Source: Nioella sediminis
Lineage (GTDB): Bacteria; Pseudomonadota; Alphaproteobacteria; Rhodobacterales; Rhodobacteraceae
NCBI RefSeq assembly: GCF_001879695.1
Contig: NZ_MNBL01000058.1
Span: 1-43,094 of the forward strand
DNA length: 43,094 bases
Reading direction: 5' to 3'
The notes under the pieces are model-generated. The model was not told the DNA's origin and did no database searches. It saw only the letters and a program-made list of their open reading frames with translations. Positions 24,968 through 32,467 of this stretch are shown in pieces (position 1 is the stretch's first letter; each line of letters opens with the position of its first letter). A program made the translations under genes and the position numbers.

Positions 24968-25750
24968 TCAGGGCAGGTGCAGCCAATCGGGCATACCACC
25001 CGGCAGATGCGGACGGAAATAGACGATGGCGCGGCCCTCTGCCGGGGCCTCCGCCCCCTCGTGCCACGGGGCGACCCCGTGAAGGACCAGCCGGTGCAGC
25101 AAGGTTGCCTCGCCCGGTTTCGCGGGCAGTTCGACACGCGGGCAGGTCTCGAACACCTCACGCCGCGCGGCGTGATAGGCGTCGGTCAGGTCCAAATCGG
25201 ACCACTCCTCCTTAGGGTGCTGCGCGAATACCGCTTCCAATCGGGTGCGCATTACCTCGTGGCTGCCCTTCCAGACCACCAGCGGCGCGGCCCCTGCCCC
25301 GCAATCGGTCACGGGCAGGCCGAGAATCCAGGCATGCGGTTCCTTCAGCATCCGACGACGGTCCGGCCCCACCGGAAGCAGCCCATCCAGATGCGCCGCA
25401 GCGCGGGTTCTGCGGTAGCGGTGATTGGCGTCGCTCTCGTTTTCGTCCTGCCGAGGATAGCCGGGATAGGTGACCGAGACCTGGCCCGGATCAAGCGGCA
25501 ACGCGCCGGTCACCGCCTCTGCCGCACGGAGCGCCGCGCCGCGTAGCGGCACACCATCGGCCACCCGCCCTTCCCCATCATTGTCCAGCACATTCACACC
25601 GGCAAACCACGTGCCACCATGGCGCAGCCAGTCAGCCCGATGCCCTGGGTCGCGTGCCGCCGCCAGCGCGGCAGGGCCAGCGCTTTGAAGCCAATGCAAA
25701 ACCTCCGGGTCCGGCCCGAAGACCTGATACCCGTCGGACAGCCAGCTCAA
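24968..25750 (-). CDS. Phytanoyl-CoA dioxygenase-like (Fe(II)/2-oxoglutarate) protein
   Basis: A 260-residue protein that appears to be a non-heme iron oxygenase of the PhyH type. The likely metal ligands are His120 and Asp122 in AAAHLDGLLPVG and a distal His224 in HRLVLHGVAPW; Arg246 in VYFRPHLPGG would bind 2-oxoglutarate. PLVVWKGSHEVM is the family-typical strand before the core. The first possible start is TTG at 25750, which overlaps the exporter stop as TTGA; there is no ATG before residue 134, so TTG initiation with translational coupling is the best model. The assignment rests on motif reading, and the substrate is unknown. Confidence 0.7.
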   Translation of the reverse strand: MSWLSDGYQVFGPDPEVLHWLQSAGPAALAAARDPGHRADWLRHGGTWFAGVNVLDNDGEGRVADGVPLRGAALRAAEAVTGALPLDPGQVSVTYPGYPRQDENESDANHRYRRTRAAAHLDGLLPVGPDRRRMLKEPHAWILGLPVTDCGAGAAPLVVWKGSHEVMRTRLEAVFAQHPKEEWSDLDLTDAYHAARREVFETCPRVELPAKPGEATLLHRLVLHGVAPWHEGAEAPAEGRAIVYFRPHLPGGMPDWLHLP

Positions 25751-26571
25751 AACCCTAGCGCCTTTCGCAGCATGTTCACCGCCATGATCATGATGAACAC
25801 CGCAAAGACCCGCTTCAGCGGCTTGGGGTCCATCGCGTGGGCCAGCTTCACACCCCAGGGCGTGGTGATCATCGTCATCGCCACGATCACGACGAAGGCA
25901 ATCAGGTTGACCTGACCGACCGTGTAGGGCGGGCGCCCTTCGGTGCCGCCTCCGATGAACAGAAAGCCCAGAACCGAGGGCACCGCGATAATCACGCCAA
26001 AGCCTGCCGCCGTTGCCACCGCCCGGTGAATCGGCCGTCCGTAGAGCGTCATCAGCGGCACCCCGAAGCTGCCGCCGCCGATCCCCATCAGGACCGACAG
26101 GAAGCCAAGCGCAGGCGAAACCACCGCCCGCGCCGCGCCGCCCGGCATCTCGTCGCCAAGCCGCCAATCGGGCTTGCCAAACGCCAGGTAGAGCCCGACG
26201 CACAGCCCCAGCACCCCGAAAATGCCCATCAGCACTTCGTTCCTGAGACCGGACGCCGCCGCAACCCCAAGCGCCGCGCCGATGGCGATGCCCGGACCCC
26301 AGGCTTTCAGGATCTCCCAATCGACCGCGCCTTTGCGGTTATGGGCCATGACCGAGCGCACAGAGGTCACGACGATGGTCGCCAGCGAGGTCGCAAGACA
26401 GATCTGCATGAGCTCTGGCGTGGTGTAGCCGAGCGAGGAGAAGGCAAAGAAGAAGGCCGGGACCAGAACGATGCCGCCGCCCACGCCCAACAGCCCCGCC
26501 ACGATGCCCGCAAAGCCGCCGATCAGCAGGATCAGCCCCAAAAGCGGCAGGTATTGGGTGAACTCGGCCAT
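25747..26571 (-). CDS. TauE/SafE family anion exporter
   Basis: A 274-residue membrane protein with about eight helices and the duplicated TauE/SafE motif: GIVAGLLGVGGGIVLVPAFFF in the first half and GFLSVLMGIGGGSFGVPLMTLYG in the second. Family members export sulfite, sulfoacetate or similar organic anions. The start at 26571 (MAEFTQYLP) follows AAAGGA by 6 bases; the open frame continues 61 codons upstream into the dusA gene and is not used. The downstream dioxygenase gene overlaps its stop, so the two products are probably made together. Confidence 0.92.
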   Translation of the reverse strand: MAEFTQYLPLLGLILLIGGFAGIVAGLLGVGGGIVLVPAFFFAFSSLGYTTPELMQICLATSLATIVVTSVRSVMAHNRKGAVDWEILKAWGPGIAIGAALGVAAASGLRNEVLMGIFGVLGLCVGLYLAFGKPDWRLGDEMPGGAARAVVSPALGFLSVLMGIGGGSFGVPLMTLYGRPIHRAVATAAGFGVIIAVPSVLGFLFIGGGTEGRPPYTVGQVNLIAFVVIVAMTMITTPWGVKLAHAMDPKPLKRVFAVFIMIMAVNMLRKALGF

Positions 26572-26632
26572 GGCGTGTCCTTTCGCGATTTGGCGCGACT
26601 TAAGCAGAGCGGGCGGGGAATGGAAAGCGGGC

Positions 26633-27631
26633 TCAGGCGGCGAATTGGCTGACGGCGTCCAGCGCGGCCTGAACAACCTCCGGCCCCGCCCCGTCGCGAT
26701 GCGCCTGTTCCGACAGGATGCGTTTCCAGTGCCGCGCACCGGGACGGCCTGCAAAGAGCCCCAGCATATGCCGGGTGATCTGGTTGAGCCGCCCGCCCGC
26801 CGCCAGATGCGCCTCGATATAGGGCAGCATCTCCTCTGCCACCTGATGGGCGGTTTTGGGCGGGGTCGTGGCGCCGAAAATCCGCTGGTCGGCCTCCAGC
26901 AGCACGTCGGCAGGGGTGTGATAGGCGGCGCGGCCGATCATGACCCCATCCATGCCCGTGGCCAGATGCTCTTCGGCCTCGTCCAGCGTGGTGATGCCGC
27001 CATTGATAGACAGGTGCAGATGCGGAAAATCCGCCTTCATCCGGTGCACCAGCGGATAGTCGAGCGGCGGGATATCGCGGTTTTCCTTGGGGCTGAGCCC
27101 CTGCAACCAGGCCTTTCGCGCGTGGATCGTGAAGCGGTTGACCCCGGCGTCGGACACGATGCGCAGGAAGTCCGGCAGCACCTGCTCCGGCACCTGTTCA
27201 TCCACCCCGATCCGGCATTTCACCGTGACCTCCACCGGGCTGGCCGCGATCATCGCCGCCACGCAATCGGCCACCAGCCTGGGCTGTTCCATGAGAATCG
27301 CCCCGAAACTGCCGGACTGCACCCGATCCGAGGGACAGCCGACATTGAGGTTGACCTCGTCATAGCCGTAATCGCCTGCGATCCGCGTAGCGTCTGCCAG
27401 TTGCGCGGGATCGGAGCCGCCAAGCTGAAGCGCAACGGGATGTTCCGGCGTGCTGAACCCCAGCAACCGGTCCCGGTCCCCGTGGATAACCGCAGGGGCC
27501 GTGACCATCTCGGTATAGAGCAACGCATGAGACGACATCAGCCGGTGGACATACCGGCAATGGCGATCCGTCCAATCCATCATCGGGGCAACGGACAGGC
27601 GTGCGGCCTTGGTAGCTGCGTTCGGGGGCAT
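26633..27631 (-). CDS. dusA: tRNA-dihydrouridine synthase A
   Basis: A 332-residue FMN enzyme that reduces uridines in the tRNA D-loop. LSVAPMMDWTDRHCRY, the FMN-binding start, is followed by LLYTEMVTAPAVIHGD, PVALQLGGSDPAQLA, VNLNVGCPSDRVQSGSFGA with the catalytic Cys, and GITTLDEAEEHL...GVMIGRAAYH. GRLNQITRHMLGLFAGRPGARHWK is the C-terminal tRNA-binding domain typical of the DusA branch. GAGGAG lies 8 bases before the ATG. Its stop is 61 bp before the exporter start, so one transcript is possible. Confidence 0.95.
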   Translation of the reverse strand: MPPNAATKAARLSVAPMMDWTDRHCRYVHRLMSSHALLYTEMVTAPAVIHGDRDRLLGFSTPEHPVALQLGGSDPAQLADATRIAGDYGYDEVNLNVGCPSDRVQSGSFGAILMEQPRLVADCVAAMIAASPVEVTVKCRIGVDEQVPEQVLPDFLRIVSDAGVNRFTIHARKAWLQGLSPKENRDIPPLDYPLVHRMKADFPHLHLSINGGITTLDEAEEHLATGMDGVMIGRAAYHTPADVLLEADQRIFGATTPPKTAHQVAEEMLPYIEAHLAAGGRLNQITRHMLGLFAGRPGARHWKRILSEQAHRDGAGPEVVQAALDAVSQFAA

Positions 27632-28228
27632 TCGGCGATCTCCTCGGAGCCATCCCGCTTCGGAACGGCCTTACTGTGCGGACCATACGCACACGGCATG
27701 CGCTGCGCCACCCTGCCCCGGCGAAGTCAGGCAATCGGCAAGTGTTTGGTCAGACAGCCTTCCGGATCAAGGCCCGGTTCGGTCGCCTTCCATCGCCGGA
27801 TAATGCTTATCCGACATTCATTTCGAAAGATCGACACTTGTTCAGCATTCAGCGAATGACCCGGAGGCCTTCGCACAAAAATTGGCTTAAACAAGCATTC
27901 TTGGTGACACAAGAAGTTGCGGGTCCAAGATGAATTTTTCCATAATAGAACCCTATATCTCCATGCAAAAATCACCCACCCCCTTAAAAAATCAAACATC
28001 AAAACAGTCAGTAATGACAATCAAATACCGGCGAAAATGACCGCAACTGTTGGCGCTATCTATTAATAATTGATTCTTCCCTAATTACCAAATCAGCCCA
28101 CATTCATCAAGAAGTATATATGAAAGGTCAGGCAACATATCTGTTGCAATATTTCGACCCCACTGGACTATGTAATACAAATGAAAACGCCATATGATTC
28201 CAAATTCAGTCTTTTGAAAGGCACGATC
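27632..28228. other. Gene-poor, AT-rich intergenic region upstream of the four-gene operon
   Basis: About 600 bp without a convincing gene. The part from ~27890 to ~28200 is strikingly AT-rich compared with the rest of the window. It contains an inverted repeat GCAACA-TATC-TGTTGC (28132-28147). A weak promoter-like pair, TTGCAA at 28144 and TATGTA at 28169 (19-base spacer), could drive the operon. An open frame on the minus strand (27727-28020) has no ribosome binding site or coding character and is not called. Confidence 0.55.
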
Positions 28229-30604
28229 ATGTTCGATATCACTACTGCGCGCGAAGTTGTGTATGGGGATGGGCAAGTCACCTACGCTTACCAGGACCAT
28301 GATGATCCGGACACTTGGTATCTCGTGCCATCACCTCGAATTCGGACCATGGGCGGAGATCCGGTTTTCTCCGTCATCGAATATACCGAAAACGGTGGTG
28401 GCGTTTCTGGTGCCTGCACCTTCGAGGCGGATCTTGTGCAGCCGGAGACGGCAAAGGCAGCGCTGGAGGCGGAGCTTGGAAAAACCGTCACCTGGGGCGG
28501 GTTCACCTGGGTTGGCGGGAATGCCTATTTTCACTTTCTGCGGGACGGCGCGCCGGAGATTCTGGTTGCGGAACCTTCGCTTTATGGAACCAACGTGGTG
28601 TCTTTTCAGGTCGAACTGGACACGGCGGAGCAGTTGAACGAGTTCAAGACCGCGCTCTCTCAGGGTGGTGGCAATTCCCCGTTCAGCATCGAATATGACA
28701 TGCAGGTCCTGACCAAGCTGCTCGGGGCGAAGGCGACTGTTTCCTATAATTCGCAGGCGGCAATCACCTACGAGGAAAGGTATCGCACGGAGAAAGACAC
28801 CTGGGGTCGGCAAAAGCGGGTTCTGGAAGAGGTCAAGCAGGTGCTACAACAATCGGGCGCCGGCGATGTGCGTGTCGAGATCGGCGCAGGCGGCACCCCC
28901 GAACTGGAACAGCGCGTCCGGGATTGGGCGTGGACCACGCTGGAAGATCAGGTCGCCAGCACCGTTGCCGCAGCCGCAACCATGGCGACAGCGCCGGGGA
29001 ACAACCCGGTGTCGGCGACGACCTCGTTTACCAAAAGCTATACAGAGGACACCGTCGTCGACTGGTCGACACCCGTGTCCAGCGCGGTGCCGGTCTTCAC
29101 CTCGGAAACGTGGGAAAACAAGGTTCTGCAAAAGGTCGACAATCGCAAATTGTCGGTCATCTTCTCGCTGGTCGGCCAATTAACGTCATCGGAAACCGGG
29201 TTGGCGATTGCGGAACGGGTGACTGTCACGGTCGATTACCCGACCCGACAGACCGACAATACGTTTGAACTCATTCCCGCCGATGGTGACAAGTCGACAT
29301 TAATCTATGAGGCGCCGGGCGAATTCACGCCAACCGGAGAGTTCGTGCCGGACTTCAAGTTCAGCTTCGTGATCCGTTATTCCGATGGCACGGAATACAC
29401 CTCGGCGAAGATCAGCACCAGAGATACGGTGGTGAATATTGCCCCGAGCGACTTTGGAACCCGGCAGGTTACCTTTGTAGGTCAGGGCGTGCCGTTCGGC
29501 GATGATCAGAAAGATGTGGATCGTGTCGTCATCGACCTCTTCTTTACGCCCCCCTTCGGTAAGACCGCCATTGTGCAAACAAAAGATCTGACCGCGAATG
29601 GCGATGCCGAGGGCGATCCGGTTCAATTCAACAGCTACTACAAACAGCCAATCGGCGGTACGTATCACTACACGCTTCGCTATATGATGAATGACGGGTC
29701 GGTCATCAGTTCGGGCACGCCGATCACAATCAGTTCGGCACCGGAAAACACCAATTCCGGAAATGCCGATATTGTCTATGTGATCGACCCGGCCAATTTC
29801 ACCACCCAGTTCAACCTTCGCGTTTTCAACGTGAGCAACGCCCCGAGCGTTCTACTGGCCGACATTTCCGCCCAGTATTTCGATCAGGAAAACAGCCCTG
29901 GCCGCGCGCTGTTCCATAATGCCTGGCCCAACTGGGAACCGGGCACGTCGCCTGCGATTGTCTCTGCCGATCCCTGGACATTCGCGGCGGTGGACAATAC
30001 CAATTCGGCGTATTTCAAGCTGGCCGGAAATATCTATTTCAGCGATGGCACGGAGGTTAATCTCGGCACCAGTTACCAGCAGCCAAGCGGCAATCGCACC
30101 TTCCTCATCCGCACCGACAGTCAGCCCTATGGCGTTCGGATCATCACCAGCGAAATCGACTGGGATCAGGTGGCCGGTGTCAATCTGACCTTCTTCCGTC
30201 TGGAAGGGACCGGAGCGGACAAACTGGCCGGCAAGCCGCCCGCCTTTTTCGCGATGCCACGGGTAAGCATGACCACGGAACAACTGGCCATTGCAGAAGG
30301 CTCTCAGGCCGATCTCTATGCCTACTCCCTGATGAAAGCGACCGATGGTCAGCCGGTGGACAATCTCGACCGTTTCTATGCGCTCAAGCGCCCCCATGAT
30401 CAGCCCAATGTGGAGTTCTACTACACCGCCGAATACATCATGGCCGCAGATTCCGAACGCCGCTGGCTCAAGGATCAACATGTCGAGGGTGTGCTGACCG
30501 TAACCTTGCCCGATGTGCCCCCGGCAGGCAGCAACGAACCGGGCTTCGTGCGCCACACCGTCGACGCCGATACGCTGAAGGCCCTCGAAAAAGAGGATGG
30601 CTGA
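28229..30604 (+). CDS. Large beta-rich protein with three repeated modules, family unknown
   Basis: A 791-residue protein, first gene of the operon. No signal peptide or membrane helix. The N-terminal ~190 residues contain DTWYLVPSPRIRTMGGDPVF and EPSLYGTNVVSFQVELD (around residue 116), then a helical stretch (residues ~195-255, charged, possible coiled coil). From ~300 the chain is beta-rich with three comparable strands: IRYSDGTEYTS (~380), YMMNDGSVISSG (~485) and IYFSDGTEVNLG (~602), about 105-117 residues apart, suggesting three tandem beta-sandwich modules. The start at 28229 is preferred because AAAGG lies 7 bases upstream; the ATG at 28181 has no such site. The next gene starts inside its end. 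I do not recognise a named family; a structural or binding role is a guess. Confidence 0.8.
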   Translation: MFDITTAREVVYGDGQVTYAYQDHDDPDTWYLVPSPRIRTMGGDPVFSVIEYTENGGGVSGACTFEADLVQPETAKAALEAELGKTVTWGGFTWVGGNAYFHFLRDGAPEILVAEPSLYGTNVVSFQVELDTAEQLNEFKTALSQGGGNSPFSIEYDMQVLTKLLGAKATVSYNSQAAITYEERYRTEKDTWGRQKRVLEEVKQVLQQSGAGDVRVEIGAGGTPELEQRVRDWAWTTLEDQVASTVAAAATMATAPGNNPVSATTSFTKSYTEDTVVDWSTPVSSAVPVFTSETWENKVLQKVDNRKLSVIFSLVGQLTSSETGLAIAERVTVTVDYPTRQTDNTFELIPADGDKSTLIYEAPGEFTPTGEFVPDFKFSFVIRYSDGTEYTSAKISTRDTVVNIAPSDFGTRQVTFVGQGVPFGDDQKDVDRVVIDLFFTPPFGKTAIVQTKDLTANGDAEGDPVQFNSYYKQPIGGTYHYTLRYMMNDGSVISSGTPITISSAPENTNSGNADIVYVIDPANFTTQFNLRVFNVSNAPSVLLADISAQYFDQENSPGRALFHNAWPNWEPGTSPAIVSADPWTFAAVDNTNSAYFKLAGNIYFSDGTEVNLGTSYQQPSGNRTFLIRTDSQPYGVRIITSEIDWDQVAGVNLTFFRLEGTGADKLAGKPPAFFAMPRVSMTTEQLAIAEGSQADLYAYSLMKATDGQPVDNLDRFYALKRPHDQPNVEFYYTAEYIMAADSERRWLKDQHVEGVLTVTLPDVPPAGSNEPGFVRHTVDADTLKALEKEDG

Positions 30605-31595
30605 GAAGGGCCTGACAGGGGCGGTTCCGGCCATGTCCACTCTCGCACCAGAAACGGTCCACAGACCGGATTGCGATCACCGCGCCGCAATCCGGCAACT
30701 GGCCAGCGCAGCGCAGGCGCTGATCGGTCCACGGTCGCAGGTCGGCGCAGCCGCGCAAAGCCGGCTTACCCCGTCGGGACAGCCGGCCGAGCTGGCCTTT
30801 CTGTGGCCCGATGCGGACTACAGGATTTCGCTCGATCCGTGTCCGGGTGCGTCGCCAGAGACGCGCTTGGCCCTTTGCGCGCGCGTCGTGGCCCCTGCCC
30901 TGTCTTCGGCGCAACTGGCCACTTTGGCGAAGATATCCGAATGGCAGCAGACCTATGGAGCGCGCTTTGGCGCGTGGTTGGGTCTTCGCCTGCGCCGGGG
31001 GGGCTTGGCGCATAAGCTCTATCTCGACATCCCCGAGCACGCCCCATGGGCCGCATGGGAAGCAAAGCTTGCGGGAACGGCGCAGATCAGGTCGTCGCGA
31101 GGGGCGGTTGCGACCATGGTCGGTCTGGACCCGTTGACCGGCGGGACAGAAGTCTATTTCAGCGCGGGCAGGCTCCATCCTGCCGACCTCCCCGCACTGG
31201 CGCGCCGCATTGGCATCAACCTGTCTGACGCGGTTGTGCCAGCGCTTGTTCAGGATCTGACCCGACGCAGTGTGCGCTTTGCGCTGCCGTCCTTTGACAT
31301 GGGTTTCAGCAATGCCTTTGCTGACGACGGCGCTGGCACGGCCTTCACCTGGTATTCGACAACGGTCGGTTTGCTTGGCCCCGACGACAGGGTACGCGCG
31401 GCGCTGTTATCCGCCGGTGCCACGCGCGGATGGGACATGTCCGTCTACCGCGATCTGACATCGGGCCAGCCGCCCCGCCATGTGTTGATCGGCGCTGCAC
31501 AGGCGGGCCAGCAACCGCCCGCAATCACCGCGACGATCGCCACCACGCCAGAGGCTTTGCTGCTTTGGTCGGTTGATGCGGGAGGCCGCGAATGA
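30597..31595 (+). CDS. Uncharacterised 332-aa protein (possible ABBA-type fold)
   Basis: Second gene of the operon; its ATG overlaps the preceding stop by 8 bp. An internal ATG at 30633 (MSTLAPETV) is an alternative start. No signal peptide. Repeated strand-like elements are visible: ADYRISLDPCPG, HKLYLDIPEHAP, VGLDPLTGGTEVYFSAG and GTAFTWYSTTVGLL, followed by RGWDMSVYRDLTSG. Regular spacing of KLY/EVYF/TWYS strands with helices between them is reminiscent of ABBA (aromatic prenyltransferase) barrels, but no diagnostic residue set could be confirmed. Treat as unknown function. It is tightly packed with the next gene (4-bp overlap, 31592-31595). Confidence 0.72.
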   Translation: MAEKGLTGAVPAMSTLAPETVHRPDCDHRAAIRQLASAAQALIGPRSQVGAAAQSRLTPSGQPAELAFLWPDADYRISLDPCPGASPETRLALCARVVAPALSSAQLATLAKISEWQQTYGARFGAWLGLRLRRGGLAHKLYLDIPEHAPWAAWEAKLAGTAQIRSSRGAVATMVGLDPLTGGTEVYFSAGRLHPADLPALARRIGINLSDAVVPALVQDLTRRSVRFALPSFDMGFSNAFADDGAGTAFTWYSTTVGLLGPDDRVRAALLSAGATRGWDMSVYRDLTSGQPPRHVLIGAAQAGQQPPAITATIATTPEALLLWSVDAGGRE

Positions 31596-32467
31596 AGGTC
31601 TCGCAGCTGATGGACCAGCTTGTTTCGATGCAAACCCCTTCGGGGGCCTTCCCCTCGACCGTGGACACGCGCGACGGGCAGCAGGTGGATGAAACCTGTT
31701 TTGTCACGGCAAGCGTCGTCCTGCTTTTGACGGAAATGTGCCAACTGAGCGACGCAAGCCCTTGCCTTGTGCGGGCCATCGAACGGGGCGTGGCCTTTAT
31801 CGAGCGCTGTGCCGACCCCGATCTTGCGGGAGCGTTCCGTTTCTACCCGCGGGATGCCGAAACCTACCGGGTTCGGAAAGACCTGCCGCCCGATGCCGAC
31901 GATACGGCATTGGCATGGATGGCTTTGATCCGCTCCGGTGCCAGACCGCAATCGCATGCCGCTGCGGTTCTTGCTTCGCTGTTCGACGGGGTCCGGGTCA
32001 GGGCGCGGGCAAGGGGCGATGCGCCGTGGGTTCGCGCCGGGGTCTATCGGACCTGGCTTGATACGTCCCTTGCGATCAACCCGGCAGATATCTGCGTCAA
32101 CGCCAACATCCTTGCCTGCCGCGCGATGGCGGGGCTGCCTGCTGACCCGGAGCTTTCCGAAACGCTGTCATCCGCACTGCAGCGGTGGCAGGTCTCGCCA
32201 GCAAGCGTGCGGGGGCTTGCACCCTACTACGCGCATCCCGATGAGATCGGCTTTGCCATGGCCCGGGCCGAGCGGGCCGGTGCAATCGGCGGGTCATCCT
32301 GGTCGCCACCGCCGCAAGCCCAATCCGAAGACCAACCCCTTTATTGCAACAGCCATGGCCGCCCGCTCTGGAGAGCACCGGCCCTGCACCGCGCGCGTCA
32401 CTTGCAGCGTGCCCTCATTCAATCCAAGGAGATAGCCAATGCCCAGGATGCCGCAATCTGTTCTTGA
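31592..32467 (+). CDS. Terpenoid-cyclase-toroid-like protein with DxDDT motif
   Basis: A 291-residue protein, third gene of the operon. QTPSGAFPSTVDTRDGQQVDETCFVTASVVLLL resembles the QW/alpha-alpha toroid repeats of prenyltransferases and squalene-type cyclases (shown here only in part: GAFPSTVDTRDG then DETCFVTASVVLLL). PDADDTALAWMAL places Asp101-x-Asp103-Asp104-Thr on a helix, the arrangement of the acid motif of class II terpene cyclases. Later repeats are weaker (AINPADICVNANILACRAM). It is about half the size of known two-domain class II cyclases, so it may be a single toroid domain, a minimal cyclase or a non-catalytic relative. GGGAGG is 6 bases before the ATG. Its 3' end overlaps the next gene by 29 bp. 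Confidence 0.72.
   Translation: MKVSQLMDQLVSMQTPSGAFPSTVDTRDGQQVDETCFVTASVVLLLTEMCQLSDASPCLVRAIERGVAFIERCADPDLAGAFRFYPRDAETYRVRKDLPPDADDTALAWMALIRSGARPQSHAAAVLASLFDGVRVRARARGDAPWVRAGVYRTWLDTSLAINPADICVNANILACRAMAGLPADPELSETLSSALQRWQVSPASVRGLAPYYAHPDEIGFAMARAERAGAIGGSSWSPPPQAQSEDQPLYCNSHGRPLWRAPALHRARHLQRALIQSKEIANAQDAAICS

Noticed and set aside
27727-28020. A 97-codon open frame on the minus strand in the AT-rich gap
   Set aside because: No ribosome binding site, no similarity, and unlike the codon use of neighbours; probably chance.
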